From contig NZ_CP081864.1 in assembly GCF_019797845.1 (NCBI RefSeq), positions 1,674,001 to 1,738,000 on the forward strand: a DNA stretch of 64,000 bases, given 5' to 3'. Below, piece after piece: positions 1 through 9,188 of this stretch. A program made the translations under genes and the position numbers. The stretch comes from Symbiopectobacterium purcellii (GTDB lineage Bacteria > Pseudomonadota > Gammaproteobacteria > Enterobacterales > Enterobacteriaceae). Position 1 is the first letter of the stretch; each line of letters begins with the position of its first letter. The notes beneath the pieces were generated by a model. That model made no database searches, was not told the origin of the DNA, and saw only the letters and a program-made list of their open reading frames with translations.

Positions 1-74
1 CATTTCTCTCTTGCACCCCGCTACGCTGACCGCAGGTTTACCCCGTGCATCATTTTGACCAACAAATGACTGGA

Positions 75-94
75 TGCTGTTTTTATATCCAGTA
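75..94. promoter_or_regulatory. LexA (SOS) box upstream of uvrB
   Basis: The 20-bp stretch has CTG at 77-79, ten A/T-rich bases, then CAG at 90-92, matching the LexA consensus CTG-N10-CAG. A TATACT hexamer at 93-98 overlaps its right edge and could be a -10 box. E. coli uvrB has a LexA box in the same place, so SOS induction of uvrB is expected. Confidence 0.8.
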
Positions 95-132
95 TACTGT
101 GGGTGAACGAATTTCTGAGGCGTACTGTGAGT

Positions 133-172
133 GCTTATGCATGGTTAGCGCTATGCATGGTTAGTGCTATGC
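133..172. repeat. Short 16-17 bp tandem repeat in the uvrB leader
   Basis: Two nearly identical units (133-149 and 150-165), each containing TATGCATGGTTAG, are followed by a partial third unit (166-172). They lie between the LexA box and the uvrB start, so they fall in the 5' untranslated region. The unit contains in-frame ATG codons that could act as decoy starts. No function is known. Confidence 0.7.
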
Positions 173-253
173 TTGACGCCTCACTCCATTGTTGAACGTT
201 ACTGTACGTTGCCTGGTCTCGCGACGTTTGGTCCACTTGTTGGTAGGTTGTTC

Positions 254-2266
254 ATGAGCAAACCCTTTAAACTGCACTCCGAGTTTACCCCTTCAGGCGA
301 TCAGCCTGAAGCAATCCGTCTGCTGGAAGAGGGACTGGAAGCGGGGTTGGCACATCAGACGTTACTGGGGGTAACCGGTTCGGGAAAAACCTTTACCATT
401 GCCAACGTAATTGCGGATCTTAACCGTCCTACCATGGTGTTGGCACCCAACAAAACGCTGGCGGCGCAACTCTATGGTGAGATGAAAGCGTTTTTTCCCG
501 ACAATGCGGTTGAGTATTTCGTTTCTTACTATGATTACTACCAGCCGGAAGCCTATGTGCCCAGCTCGGACACCTTTATCGAGAAAGACGCGTCGGTTAA
601 CGAGCATATTGAACAGATGCGTCTGTCTGCCACCAAAGCGCTGCTTGAGCGACGCGATGTCGTGGTAGTTGCGTCAGTCTCGGCTATCTACGGACTGGGC
701 GATCCCGATCTCTATCTGAAAATGATGCTGCACCTGACGGTCGGCATGATTATCGATCAACGTTCTATTTTACGCCGACTGACCGAACTGCAATATTCGC
801 GCAACGATCAGGCCTTTACGCGTGGTACCTTCCGCGTGCGCGGCGAAGTGATTGATATTTTTCCGGCAGAATCCGATGAGATTGCACTGCGCGTCGAACT
901 GTTTGATGAAGAGGTTGAACGTTTGACGCTGTTCGATCCGCTTACCGGGCAGCAGTTACAAACGGTGCCGCGTTATACCATCTACCCGAAAACCCACTAT
1001 GTCACGCCGCGTGAGCGTATTCTTCAGGCGATGGAAGATATTAAAGTGGATCTCGCAGAACGTCGAAAAATATTGTTGGAAAACAATAAACTGCTGGAAG
1101 AACAGCGTTTGACACAGCGTACCCAGTTCGACCTGGAGATGATGAACGAACTCGGTTATTGCTCCGGTATCGAAAACTATTCGCGCTATCTCTCTGGCCG
1201 TGGGCCGGGCGAGGCGCCGCCGACGCTGTTTGACTACCTGCCTGCTGATGGATTGCTGGTGATCGATGAGTCCCACGTGACCATCCCGCAATTGGGCGGC
1301 ATGTATCGCGGTGACCGGGCGCGTAAAGAAACGCTGGTCGAATATGGTTTTCGTCTGCCGTCAGCGCTGGACAACCGGCCGATGAAGTTTGAGGAGTTTC
1401 AAGCGCTCGCGCCGCAAACCATCTATGTCTCGGCAACGCCCGGTAATTATGAGCTGGAACATTCCGGCAGCGATGTCGTCGAGCAAGTGGTGCGCCCTAC
1501 GGGGCTGCTCGATCCATTGCTCGAAGTACGTCCGGTTGCGACGCAGGTGGACGATTTGCTGTCTGAAATCCGCAAACGCGTCGTGCTGAACGAGCGCGTG
1601 CTGGTCACCACCTTAACCAAACGGATGGCGGAAGATCTCACCGAATACCTTGAAGAACACGGTGAGCGCGTGCGTTATCTGCACTCGGACATTGACACCG
1701 TCGAGCGCGTTGAGATTATCCGCGATCTGCGACTGGGTGAATTTGATGTGCTGGTGGGCATTAACCTGCTCAGAGAAGGGTTGGACATGCCAGAAGTGTC
1801 GCTGGTGGCCATTCTGGACGCTGACAAAGAGGGCTTCCTGCGTTCGGAACGCTCCTTGATTCAGACCATCGGCCGTGCCGCACGTAACCTCAATGGTAAA
1901 GCCATTCTGTATGGCGACAAGATAACGCCTTCGATGCAGCGCGCCATTCAGGAAACGGAGCGGCGACGAGAGAAGCAGCAAGCCTACAACGAGGCGCACG
2001 GGATTGTACCTACCGGGCTTAACAAGAAAATCGACGATATCTTGCAACTGGGTCGGCCAACGGCGAAGGGTAAGGGGCGTGGTAGCCGTAAAGCGGCTGA
2101 GCCTGCCGCAGAGTACATGGCGCTGACACCCAAGGCGCTGGAGCAAAAAATTCGTGAATTGGAGGGCCAAATGATGACGCATGCGCAGAATTTGGAATTT
2201 GAAGAGGCTGCGGCATTGCGTGACCAGATTCATGCCTTACGTGAGCGATTTATCGCCGCATCCTGA
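254..2266 (+). CDS. uvrB: UvrABC excision nuclease subunit B
   Basis: UvrB is the damage-verification helicase subunit of nucleotide excision repair. It is loaded onto DNA by UvrA and recruits the UvrC nuclease in the cytoplasm. The 670-residue product is almost colinear with E. coli UvrB. Visible are Walker A GVTGSGKT at residues 39-46, the aromatic beta-hairpin segment rich in Tyr around residue 92 that clamps DNA, the DESH Walker B box near residue 338, helicase motifs around residues 500-550, and the C-terminal UVR coiled-coil that contacts UvrC at about 632-666. An upstream in-frame ATG at 164 would add 30 unrelated residues. I chose 254 because MSKPFKL matches the E. coli start. Expression is probably SOS-induced through the LexA box at 75-94. 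Confidence 0.98.
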   Translation: MSKPFKLHSEFTPSGDQPEAIRLLEEGLEAGLAHQTLLGVTGSGKTFTIANVIADLNRPTMVLAPNKTLAAQLYGEMKAFFPDNAVEYFVSYYDYYQPEAYVPSSDTFIEKDASVNEHIEQMRLSATKALLERRDVVVVASVSAIYGLGDPDLYLKMMLHLTVGMIIDQRSILRRLTELQYSRNDQAFTRGTFRVRGEVIDIFPAESDEIALRVELFDEEVERLTLFDPLTGQQLQTVPRYTIYPKTHYVTPRERILQAMEDIKVDLAERRKILLENNKLLEEQRLTQRTQFDLEMMNELGYCSGIENYSRYLSGRGPGEAPPTLFDYLPADGLLVIDESHVTIPQLGGMYRGDRARKETLVEYGFRLPSALDNRPMKFEEFQALAPQTIYVSATPGNYELEHSGSDVVEQVVRPTGLLDPLLEVRPVATQVDDLLSEIRKRVVLNERVLVTTLTKRMAEDLTEYLEEHGERVRYLHSDIDTVERVEIIRDLRLGEFDVLVGINLLREGLDMPEVSLVAILDADKEGFLRSERSLIQTIGRAARNLNGKAILYGDKITPSMQRAIQETERRREKQQAYNEAHGIVPTGLNKKIDDILQLGRPTAKGKGRGSRKAAEPAAEYMALTPKALEQKIRELEGQMMTHAQNLEFEEAAALRDQIHALRERFIAAS

Positions 2267-2291
2267 TTTCCCTGTGGAGCAAGGAGCCGAC

Positions 2292-2726
2292 ATGACATTT
2301 TCTCTACCCGATGTGGATGTACTGTTTATCGCGGGCTTCGGCCCGATCGTTGCGGACGCGGTGGCCAGTCGATCGCTCTATCTGGACACGTTACATTTGC
2401 CGCTTAAACCGCTCGGAGAATCGAGCGATTATCTGGTCGCCGATACGCTCGATGGGGTGAAACATTTTGCGCTGTGGCCGTTGGCGCAGGCGAGCCAATC
2501 CTGCTTCGGCACTGACCGCTGGCCGGATGATGTCACCGTGCCGCAAAGCTGGTTGGAGTTTGAAGTTGCTGATATGGCGGCCGCTACGGCTGCGGTTAAA
2601 CGGGCGGGATATACCTTGCTGGTAGATAACCGACTCGAGCCGTGGGGGCAATGGGTGACACGTTTCCTTAGCCCGGAAGCCATTTTAGTTGGTGTTACCC
2701 ACACGCCGTGGCTACGCGGGGAATAG
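2292..2726 (+). CDS. VOC-superfamily (glyoxalase/bleomycin-resistance fold) protein
   Basis: This is a 144-residue protein starting at an ATG eight bases after a strong AAGGAG ribosome site, 25 bp after uvrB stops. The sequence has the pattern of a single beta-alpha-beta-beta-beta VOC module pair, with DTLDGVKHFALWPL and the C-terminal RLEPWGQWVTRFLSPEA segment typical of the glyoxalase/dioxygenase superfamily. The closing part holds an acidic ligand-like Glu. No substrate can be assigned: members of this fold include glyoxalase I, fosfomycin- and bleomycin-resistance proteins, and many unknowns. An upstream in-frame ATG inside uvrB at 2181 is possible but lacks support. It lies between uvrB and yvcK, which are close neighbours in E. 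coli, so it may be a lineage-specific gain. Confidence 0.75.
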   Translation: MTFSLPDVDVLFIAGFGPIVADAVASRSLYLDTLHLPLKPLGESSDYLVADTLDGVKHFALWPLAQASQSCFGTDRWPDDVTVPQSWLEFEVADMAAATAAVKRAGYTLLVDNRLEPWGQWVTRFLSPEAILVGVTHTPWLRGE

Positions 2727-2744
2727 CCCTCGGTTGTTGCACGG

Positions 2745-3653
2745 TTAGCCCAGGCGTTGCAGGGTAATTTCCAGCGCCTGGCGCAGCAGTTCGCGATCGT
2801 GATGGTGCGGCACGTCGGCCGCGCTTAACGGCTGTTGCACGATGAGACGATCGTTGATGCCCTGCACCGAGGTGTGTGGACTCACGATAACCGCATCCAC
2901 CACTTTACGCCCCACCTTGTTTTCGATCATAGCGAGCTTTTGTGCCAGCGTCATATGGGCAGCGGCCTGATTGAGTTCTCGACCCAGATTGCCGATATAG
3001 ACCACCTGCGCTGGCGTGCGGCGTAGGGCACGCGTCAGATCGTCCAGCAACAGCGGGGGCATCAGACTGGTCAGAAAGCTGCCCGGACCAATCAGGATCA
3101 CATCGGCCTGAACGATGGCATCAATCGCTTCCTGCGTCGCCTTGACCACCGGGTGGAGTTGCAGCTCCTGTGGCAGTACGTTCAGATTGTCTATTTGCAC
3201 TTCACCGTAGATCTGGTTTCCGCCAGTGTCGGTAGCGACCAGATCGACGGGGTGTTCAGACATCGGGATCAGCACCGCATCCACTTTCAGCAGCCCACGA
3301 ATCAGGTTGATGGCTTCCAGCGGCCGCACGCTCAGATGATCCAGCGCTTTGAGCATCAGGTTGCCCAGATTGTGCCCCGCGAGTTCGCCGCTGCCGGTAA
3401 AGCGGTATTCAAACATGGCGGAAGCCACGCTCGGGCTGGTGATCAGTTGATTCAGGCAGTTACGCATGTCCCCCCAGGCGATGCCACCCTCTGCGCGGCG
3501 GATCCTTCCCGTCGAACCGCCGTTATCGGTGGTTGTCACAATGCCGGTGAGTCGCGAACCCAATGAAGACAGTGATGACATGACGCGACCGAGGCCGTGG
3601 CCGCCACCCAGCGCGACAACCTTGTCGAGATCGGCTAACGTGCGATTGCGCAT
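2745..3653 (-). CDS. ybhK: YvcK/CofD-like gluconeogenesis factor (YbhK)
   Basis: The 302-residue product has the same length as E. coli YbhK and opens with the same [10 protein letters not shown]. The glycine-rich LGGGHGLGR near residue 18 and the [12 protein letters not shown] segment that follows are hallmarks of the CofD/YvcK fold. In Bacillus, YvcK binds UDP-sugars and is needed for gluconeogenic growth and cell shape. The role of the enterobacterial protein is not settled. I chose the ATG at 3653, preceded by AAAGG, over a TTG five codons upstream at 3668. It is convergent with the VOC gene and divergent from moaA. Confidence 0.93.
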   Translation of the reverse strand: MRNRTLADLDKVVALGGGHGLGRVMSSLSSLGSRLTGIVTTTDNGGSTGRIRRAEGGIAWGDMRNCLNQLITSPSVASAMFEYRFTGSGELAGHNLGNLMLKALDHLSVRPLEAINLIRGLLKVDAVLIPMSEHPVDLVATDTGGNQIYGEVQIDNLNVLPQELQLHPVVKATQEAIDAIVQADVILIGPGSFLTSLMPPLLLDDLTRALRRTPAQVVYIGNLGRELNQAAAHMTLAQKLAMIENKVGRKVVDAVIVSPHTSVQGINDRLIVQQPLSAADVPHHHDRELLRQALEITLQRLG

Positions 3654-3822
3654 AAAGACCTTTTGCAAAAGAGGGGGGAATTAACGTGGCTAAGGTAGCT
3701 GATTTCTCAGATAAAGGCGAAAAAAACCAAAAATCTTTGCGTCAGGATGATTTACGACAATTTTTTCCGTCCCTTTTCGACTATGCTGAAAGCCTGTGGA
3801 AGAGAAAAAATCTTTATATATA

Positions 3823-3846
3823 CGATATATACGTAAATATATAACG
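3823..3846. promoter_or_regulatory. Candidate ModE-binding palindrome upstream of moaA
   Basis: This A/T-rich imperfect palindrome has outer CG dinucleotides and TATAT-type arms about 7 bp apart. The reverse complement begins CGTTATAT, as in known ModE (molybdate sensor) sites. E. coli moaA is activated by ModE-molybdate from a comparable position. A possible -10 (TAGACT) lies at 3879-3884, about 30 bp downstream. The match is by eye and the flanking DNA is also A/T-rich. Confidence 0.4.
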
Positions 3847-3903
3847 AATAACTGGGTGACGTAGCGCGTGAGTAACGCTAGACTCTTCTTTGATTAAATC
3901 AGA

Positions 3904-4026
3904 CTCCTAGCCTTTGTGCCTAAGTGATGTGGCAGTAACTGCATCATACGGTGCTCTGGCCGTGGCCCTTGAGGTCACCAGGGTGCAGGGGAGAAATGCC
4001 CGCGCCTCCCGAATTTGGAAAGGTGT
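3904..4026 (+). ncRNA. Moco riboswitch in the moaA leader
   Basis: The stretch keeps the recognisable blocks of the E. coli moaA leader: ACTCCTAGCCT at its 5' end, then ATACGGTGCTCTGGCCGTG, GTCACCAGGG, GAGAAATG and CGCCTCCCG, ending in GGAAAGGTGT just before the start codon. This is the molybdenum-cofactor RNA motif, which lowers translation of moaA when cofactor is plentiful. The moaA ribosome site (AAAGGTG) lies within its 3' end, consistent with translational control. Boundaries are approximate. Confidence 0.9.
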
Positions 4027-4028
4027 TT

Positions 4029-5018
4029 ATGCTAAGTCAATTGACGGATGCGTTTGCACGCAAGTTTTACTATTTGCGCCTTTCGATCACAGATGTATGC
4101 AACTTTCGTTGCACCTACTGTTTGCCTGAGGGTTATCAACCTTCTGGCGCACCCACCAAGCGTTTTCTCTCTCTGGATGAGATCCGTCGGGTTAGCCGCG
4201 CTTTTGCTGCGCTCGGCACGGAAAAGGTGCGTTTAACCGGGGGAGAACCTTCGTTAAGACGCGACTTTGTCGAGATTTTAGCGGCCATCCGAGAAAATCC
4301 CTCGATCAAAACCCTGGCGGTGACCACCAATGGCTATCGGCTGGCGCGCGATGTGGCTGTATGGCGTGATGCCGGGCTAACGGCGCTCAATGTCAGTGTC
4401 GATAGTCTGGATGCGCGTCAGTTCCATGCGATCACCGGGCAGGATAAGTTTCATCAGGTGATGGCCGGGATCGATGCTGCTTTTGACTGCGGTTTTGCCA
4501 AAGTCAAAGTGAATACCGTGCTGATGCGTGACGTTAACGATCATCAACTGAATGCGTTCCTGCACTGGATCAAAGACAGGCCCATCCAACTGCGTTTTAT
4601 CGAGTTGATGGAGACCGGAGAGGGAAGGGCATTGTTTGCCCGTCACCATCTGCCCGGAACGGTCATTCGTGACAAATTGTTGGCTCAGGGGTGGCAGTTG
4701 GCGCCGCGTGGCCGCAGTGATGGCCCAGCCCAAGTGTTTCGGCACGATGATTATCAGGGCGAAATCGGTCTGATCATGCCTTATGAGAAAGATTTTTGCC
4801 TCAGCTGCAACCGTCTGCGTGTCTCTGCCGTGGGTAACTTGCACCTGTGCCTGTTTGGTGAGCAGGGCATTCCCTTGCGCGATCTGTTGGCGGAAGACAG
4901 CCAAATGGACGATTTGGCGCAGCGTATTGCGGGTGGGTTATCGCTGAAAAAACAGACCCACTTCCTGCATGACGGCAACAGCGGCATCACGCAGAACCTT
5001 TCTTTTATCGGTGGCTGA
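4029..5018 (+). CDS. moaA: GTP 3',8-cyclase, radical SAM (MoaA)
   Basis: MoaA rearranges GTP to (8S)-3',8-cyclo-7,8-dihydroguanosine 5'-triphosphate, the first step of molybdopterin synthesis, with MoaC. The product is 329 residues, identical in length to E. coli MoaA. The radical SAM cluster motif CNFRCTYC has cysteines at residues 24, 28 and 31. The second, substrate-binding 4Fe-4S cluster is formed by a C-x2-C-x13-C set near residues 257-275. The protein ends in the essential Gly-Gly. I chose the ATG at 4029, directly after the riboswitch. Longer in-frame starts at 3951 fall inside the riboswitch. It is the first gene of moaABCDE. Confidence 0.98.
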   Translation: MLSQLTDAFARKFYYLRLSITDVCNFRCTYCLPEGYQPSGAPTKRFLSLDEIRRVSRAFAALGTEKVRLTGGEPSLRRDFVEILAAIRENPSIKTLAVTTNGYRLARDVAVWRDAGLTALNVSVDSLDARQFHAITGQDKFHQVMAGIDAAFDCGFAKVKVNTVLMRDVNDHQLNAFLHWIKDRPIQLRFIELMETGEGRALFARHHLPGTVIRDKLLAQGWQLAPRGRSDGPAQVFRHDDYQGEIGLIMPYEKDFCLSCNRLRVSAVGNLHLCLFGEQGIPLRDLLAEDSQMDDLAQRIAGGLSLKKQTHFLHDGNSGITQNLSFIGG

Positions 5019-5058
5019 TAGCTACTCTTGCAATTTTCCGTGTTAAGAGGTGTGTGAT

Positions 5059-5577
5059 ATGAGCAAGGTCAGTGATGACTTCATTCCGCTGCAAATTGCA
5101 GTATTGACCGTTTCTGCGCGTCGTACCGCGCAAGATGATACCTCGGGTGACTATTTGCGCGAAGCGGCGCAGGAAGCCGGGCACCAGATTGTGGCCAGCG
5201 CCATCGTCAAAGAGAACCGCTACCAGATTCAGGCACAGGTTACTGCCTGGATTGCCAGCGAGACGGTACAGGCGATCCTGATCAATGGTGGCACGGGTTT
5301 CACCGCGGGTGATGTCACTCCAGAAGCCATCTCCCCACTGTTCGATCGCGCGATTGACGGTTTTGGTGAACTGTTTCGCATGGTCTCCTATGAGGATATT
5401 GGCACCGCGACGCTTCAATCCCGTGCAATTGCCGGCCTGGCAAACCAAACGGTTATCTTTGCCGTGCCGGGCTCGACACGCGCGTGTCGCACTGCCTGGG
5501 AACGTATCATTCAGGAGCAGTTGGATGCCCGGCAAAAACCGTGCAATTTTGTTCCCCATTTAAAGAAATCGAATTAA
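5059..5577 (+). CDS. moaB: Molybdenum cofactor biosynthesis protein B
   Basis: The 172-residue protein belongs to the MoaB/Mog/MoeA-domain family that binds molybdopterin and adenylates it. The GGTGFTAGD loop around residue 78 and the [11 protein letters not shown] segment are family signatures. In E. coli Mog carries the adenylation role and MoaB is largely dispensable, so its exact job here is uncertain. The chosen ATG at 5059 matches the E. coli N-terminus (MS-VS--FIP) and follows AAGAGGTG. An ATG nine bases upstream is in frame but too close to the ribosome site. It is the second gene of the moa operon. Confidence 0.95.
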   Translation: MSKVSDDFIPLQIAVLTVSARRTAQDDTSGDYLREAAQEAGHQIVASAIVKENRYQIQAQVTAWIASETVQAILINGGTGFTAGDVTPEAISPLFDRAIDGFGELFRMVSYEDIGTATLQSRAIAGLANQTVIFAVPGSTRACRTAWERIIQEQLDARQKPCNFVPHLKKSN

Positions 5578-5579
5578 CC

Positions 5580-6065
5580 ATGTCATCTCAGTTCACCCAT
5601 ATTAATGCCGCTGGCGAAGCCACCATGGTGGATGTTTCAGCAAAAGCCGAAACGGTGCGCGAAGCGCGCGCAGAAGCCTTCGTCACGCTGTCAGCGCATA
5701 CATTGTCGATGATAATTAACGGACAGCACCACAAAGGTGACGTGTTCGCCACCGCGCGCATTGCCGGGATCCAGGCGGCGAAACGCACCTGGGAACTGAT
5801 TCCCCTGTGCCATCCTCTGCTGTTAAGCAAAGTTGCTGTTGAGCTGACGGCTGAGCCTGAGCACAACCGGGTACGTATCGAATCGCTGTGCCGCTTAACC
5901 GGCAAAACCGGGGTGGAGATGGAAGCGCTGACCGCCGCCTCGGTAGCCGCGTTGACCATTTATGACATGTGCAAAGCGGTGCAAAAAGACATGATTATCG
6001 GCCCCGTGCGTTTATTGGCAAAGAGCGGTGGTAAATCCGGCGATTTTCAGGCGGAGGTAGAATGA
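5580..6065 (+). CDS. moaC: Cyclic pyranopterin monophosphate synthase
   Basis: MoaC converts the cyclo-dihydro-GTP made by MoaA into cyclic pyranopterin monophosphate. The 161-residue product has the same length as E. coli MoaC. The conserved LIPLCHPL segment near residue 75, the GVEMEALTA segment and the catalytic lysine in MCKAVQKDM are all present. The start is two bases after the moaB stop. Its TGA overlaps the moaD start (ATGA), implying translational coupling. Confidence 0.98.
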   Translation: MSSQFTHINAAGEATMVDVSAKAETVREARAEAFVTLSAHTLSMIINGQHHKGDVFATARIAGIQAAKRTWELIPLCHPLLLSKVAVELTAEPEHNRVRIESLCRLTGKTGVEMEALTAASVAALTIYDMCKAVQKDMIIGPVRLLAKSGGKSGDFQAEVE

Positions 6066-6307
6066 TCAACGTGCTGTTTTTCGCGCAGGTTCGAGAACTG
6101 ACGCAAACGGATTCGCTAAGCCTTCCTGCGGAATATTCCAGCGTGGAGGACTTGCGCCAGGCATTGGTCGCACGCGGTGAACGCTGGGCGCTGGCGCTGG
6201 AGTCCGGCAAACTGCTGACAGCAGTGAACCAGACGTTGGTCGAGCCCTCACACCCGCTGCGAGAGGGTGATGAAGTGGCGTTTTTTCCACCGGTGACCGG
6301 AGGCTGA
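6062..6307 (+). CDS. moaD: Molybdopterin synthase small (sulfur carrier) subunit
   Basis: This 81-residue ubiquitin-fold protein ends in Gly-Gly, the tail that MoeB adenylates and that then carries the thiocarboxylate sulfur used to make the dithiolene. The closing FFPPVTGG matches the family. It overlaps moaC by four bases, and its own terminal region contains the GGAGG ribosome site for moaE. It forms a heterotetramer with MoaE. Confidence 0.97.
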   Translation: MINVLFFAQVRELTQTDSLSLPAEYSSVEDLRQALVARGERWALALESGKLLTAVNQTLVEPSHPLREGDEVAFFPPVTGG

Positions 6308-6777
6308 TGATGTCAGTGAACCCGCAACCTGAAACCCGTATTGAGGTCGGCACCGCACCGTTTGACGTGGGGCAGGCCTATCAGTGGCTGGCGCAATGTG
6401 ACGAAGACGGTGCAGTGGTCACGTTCACCGGTAAAGTGCGTAACCACAATCTGGCTTCCGATGTGAGTGCATTGACGCTGGAGCACTATCCGGGGATGAC
6501 AGAGAAAGCGTTGGCGGAGATCGTTGAGCAAGCCAGAGAACGCTGGGTGTTACCGCGTGTCTCTGTGATCCACCGTGTTGGACCGCTCTATCCCGGCGAT
6601 GAAATCGTGTTTGTGGGTGTCAGCGCAGCACACCGTCAGGCGGCCTTTGACGCAGCCCAATTTATTATGGATTACCTGAAAACTCGCGCACCGTTCTGGA
6701 AGCGGGAAGCGACGCCGGAAGGCGATCGCTGGGTGGATGCGCGTGACAGTGACCATGCCGCCGCTGAGCGTTGGTAA
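6307..6777 (+). CDS. moaE: Molybdopterin synthase catalytic subunit
   Basis: MoaE transfers two sulfurs from MoaD thiocarboxylate to cyclic pyranopterin monophosphate. The 156-residue product shows the conserved GAVVTFTGKVR segment, the LEHYPGMTEK segment and the FWKREATPEGDRW segment with the catalytic lysines. Two start codons in tandem (6307 and 6310) follow GGAGG at 6299-6303; the first overlaps the moaD stop by one base. It is the last gene of the operon. An ERIC element begins one or two bases after its stop codon, so the 3' end of the moa transcript runs into the repeat. Confidence 0.97.
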   Translation: MMSVNPQPETRIEVGTAPFDVGQAYQWLAQCDEDGAVVTFTGKVRNHNLASDVSALTLEHYPGMTEKALAEIVEQARERWVLPRVSVIHRVGPLYPGDEIVFVGVSAAHRQAAFDAAQFIMDYLKTRAPFWKREATPEGDRWVDARDSDHAAAERW

Positions 6778-6778
6778 T

Positions 6779-7032
6779 TATCCCCGTCATACGTCAAGTT
6801 GCAGATGCGTTGGCAGCGCTCGTTATTCGGCCCATCCTTGGGCCTCACCTCTTACGAGGCCGCCGCACGCGGCGTTCAAATCTGCTCCCGGCAGATTTGT
6901 CACCCGGATCACTTCGTTGAGTAAGCTCATCGGGATTAATGAATCTCGTCCCTGAGATTCACCCTACGGGCTGGCGCAAGCGCTGTTCAGAACGTTAACC
7001 TTTTGTCCTGCACTCGAATTATTTAGGGTATA
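6779..7032. repeat. Long ERIC (IRU) element, copy A
   Basis: The ends match the ERIC consensus: CCCGTCATAC-TCAAG-TGCAG at the left and TCGAATTATTTAGGGTATA at the right. At about 254 bp it is longer than the classic 127-bp ERIC because of an internal stretch that includes GGCCTCAC-TCTTACGAGGCC and CAAATCTGC-GCAGATTTG, both hairpin-forming. Copies B (31923-32125) and C (35558-35799) share that internal stretch. It fills most of the moaE-ybhL gap. The remaining 7033-7200 should hold the ybhL promoter; nothing else is recognised there. Confidence 0.9.
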
Positions 7033-7200
7033 ACGCTCAAGAGGTTTTACCGGCTTCGTTTGATTAACGTTCGTTGAAGCTGGCGTGATTTTCGCCACAT
7101 GCAGCGCAGTGCCATGTGATACACTTGTCAATGGTGGGCGATGCACGCCCGAGTCACAATCTCTGTCTGCGCTGCCAGACAGCAACGTAAGGGTAGTATC

Positions 7201-7911
7201 ATGGATCGGTTCCCTCGTTCAGGCGATTCGATAGTCGAACGCGCTAATAGCGGCCTTCAGGCGTATATGGCGCAGGTTTATGGCTGGATGACCTGCGGTT
7301 TATTGCTGACGGCGTTTGTTTCCTGGTATGCGGCGCAATCCTCCGCGATAATGAGTTTCGTCTTTTCCAGTCGGATTACCTTTTTCGGGCTGATCATTGC
7401 TCAGTTGGGCTTGGTGTTCGTCATTTCCGGCATGGTACAGCGCTTGAGCGGTAGCGTGGCGACAGGCCTGTTTATGCTCTATTCGGCGTTGACCGGATTG
7501 ACGCTCTCCAGCATCTTCATCCTCTATTCCGGGCAATCGATCGCCAGCACCTTTGTCATTACGGCGGGGATGTTTGGTGTCATGAGCGTGTACGGTTACA
7601 CCACCAAACGCGATCTGAGCGGCTTGGGCAGCATGCTGTTTATGGGCCTGATCGGTATCGTGCTGGCATCGTTGGTCAATATCTGGTTGAAAAGTGATGC
7701 TTTGATGTGGGCTGTGACCTATATCGGCGTGGTGGTGTTTGTTGGTTTGACAGCCTACGATACGCAAAAACTGAAAAATATCGGCGAGCAACTCTCTGCT
7801 GACGACCGCGACAGTTTTCGCAAATACGCCATTGTGGGCGCATTGACGCTTTATCTGGACTTTATCAACCTGTTCCTGATGCTGCTGCGTATTTTCGGCA
7901 ACCGTCGCTAA
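7201..7911 (+). CDS. ybhL: Bax inhibitor-1 (BI-1)/YccA-family inner-membrane protein
   Basis: The 236-residue polytopic membrane protein is very similar to E. coli YbhL (234 residues), from MDRFPRS at the start to LRIFGNRR at the end. About seven hydrophobic helices are visible, and the second-last region contains the conserved TAYDTQKLK. BI-1 family proteins are proposed pH-gated calcium leak channels. The bacterial role is not firmly known. I chose the ATG at 7201 with AAGGG upstream and rejected a 5' extension to 7141. A strong terminator follows at 7930. Confidence 0.95.
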   Translation: MDRFPRSGDSIVERANSGLQAYMAQVYGWMTCGLLLTAFVSWYAAQSSAIMSFVFSSRITFFGLIIAQLGLVFVISGMVQRLSGSVATGLFMLYSALTGLTLSSIFILYSGQSIASTFVITAGMFGVMSVYGYTTKRDLSGLGSMLFMGLIGIVLASLVNIWLKSDALMWAVTYIGVVVFVGLTAYDTQKLKNIGEQLSADDRDSFRKYAIVGALTLYLDFINLFLMLLRIFGNRR

Positions 7912-7929
7912 GACGCAACACGACACATC

Positions 7930-7962
7930 GCCCCGTGCGTTACACGCGCGGGGCTTTTTTTT
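7930..7962 (+). terminator. Intrinsic terminator after ybhL
   Basis: A GC-rich stem (GCCCCG-GCG / CGCGCGGGGC) is followed by eight T residues, 18 bp after the ybhL stop. Confidence 0.9.
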
Positions 7963-8069
7963 GGGCGCAACCCGGCCATTGGCGTAGGGTTGATGCTAAA
8001 ACTTATCGAACGTCACCCTGAGTTACTCAATGACATTCGTGGTTGCGTTGAGCAAAAATCGATGATGGT

Positions 8070-9176
8070 TCACGACATTTTTCGCCTGAATAACCCGTAG
8101 GCCGCGCTGCCGGTAGTCGCAGTGATAATCAGCAGTGGCCACAGGCTGTGCCATACCACGCTGAAATCGGCCCCTTTGAGGTAAATTTGTTTGGTGATGT
8201 CAGTGAAATGGCGGATAGGGTTTACCCAGGTCAGGTCCTGTAGCCACTGCGGCATGTTTTCCACCGGTGATACGTAACCTGAGAGCAAGATGGCGGGCAT
8301 CAGAAAGACAAACACGCCGATAAACGCCTGCTGTTGTGTGGCGCACAGCGACGAAATCAGTAAACCAAATCCCACCAGCGACAAGCCATACAGCAGCATC
8401 GCGGCATAAAACAGCAGCAGTGAACCGGCAAAAGGAATCTGGTAAGCGAAGATCCCTGCCAAAAGCACGATGGTGGCCTGCCCGGTGGCGACAATCAGCG
8501 CTGGGACCGCTTTACCAACGAAAATTTGCCAGGTCGCCAGCGGTGACACCAGCAGTTGATCGAGTGTTCCCTGTTCACGCTCGCGCGCTACAGAGAGCGC
8601 CGTCACAATCAATACGCCGATGGTCGTGATCATGGCGATAAGCGAAGGCACCACAAACCACTTGTAGTTCAGATTCGGGTTATACCAGTGACGCACCACC
8701 AGTTCGCTCTGGTTGTTGCGCGTTTTCCCTGCCAGCAACTCCCGCTCATATTCCTGAACAATCTGCTGTATGTCATTTGCGGCAATTTGCGCGCTGTTGG
8801 AACGCCGTCCATCCAGAATGACCTGAAGCGAGGTGCTGGTGCCATTGGCAATATCGCGGGAGAAATTGGGCGGAAAACGCACCAATAATAACGCTTTCTG
8901 GTTATCGATAGTTGGCGCGATAGCCTGCGGACTGCGCAGCGTTAATATCTGGGAGAAGGTGCGCGCGTTAGCGATGCGCTGTGTCAGTTCAATCGATGCG
9001 GGGCCGCTGTCTTCGCTATAAATAGCGAGGATGGCATTGGTGACATCCAGCGTCGCGGCGAACGGGAACAGAGAGACCTGAAGCACCACCGGGAGCACCA
9101 GCAGGCTGCGGGTTTGCGGTTCACGCAGCAGCGATTGAAGCTCTTTCACGATCAGCGTCCATAAGCGGTAAAACAT
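8070..9176 (-). CDS. ybhR: ABC-2 type exporter permease YbhR
   Basis: The 368-residue permease starts [17 protein letters not shown], closely matching E. coli YbhR. It has one N-terminal membrane helix, a large periplasmic domain of about 150 residues, and five C-terminal helices including the ABC-2 signature region [20 protein letters not shown]. YbhR pairs with YbhS as the membrane part of the YbhFSR exporter. In E. coli this exporter has been linked to sodium/lithium-proton exchange, tetracycline-type drugs and, through CecR, sensitivity to chloramphenicol and cefoperazone. It is the last gene of cecR-ybhGFSR, 12 bp after ybhS. Confidence 0.95.
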   Translation of the reverse strand: MFYRLWTLIVKELQSLLREPQTRSLLVLPVVLQVSLFPFAATLDVTNAILAIYSEDSGPASIELTQRIANARTFSQILTLRSPQAIAPTIDNQKALLLVRFPPNFSRDIANGTSTSLQVILDGRRSNSAQIAANDIQQIVQEYERELLAGKTRNNQSELVVRHWYNPNLNYKWFVVPSLIAMITTIGVLIVTALSVAREREQGTLDQLLVSPLATWQIFVGKAVPALIVATGQATIVLLAGIFAYQIPFAGSLLLFYAAMLLYGLSLVGFGLLISSLCATQQQAFIGVFVFLMPAILLSGYVSPVENMPQWLQDLTWVNPIRHFTDITKQIYLKGADFSVVWHSLWPLLIITATTGSAAYGLFRRKMS

Positions 9177-9188
9177 GGCGATCCCTCC

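Noticed and set aside
1613..2233. Long minus-strand frame (206 codons) opposite uvrB
   Set aside because: It lies entirely antisense to conserved uvrB codons and has no family features; it is a shadow frame.
6779..7032. ERIC elements as miniature transposons (MITEs) of a known IS
   Set aside because: No transposase or IS-type terminal repeats are present in the window; the ends match ERIC/IRU consensus.
7992..8099. A 36-codon plus-strand frame after the ybhL terminator
   Set aside because: It overlaps the 3' end of ybhR, lacks a ribosome site and promoter, and shows no recognisable protein features.
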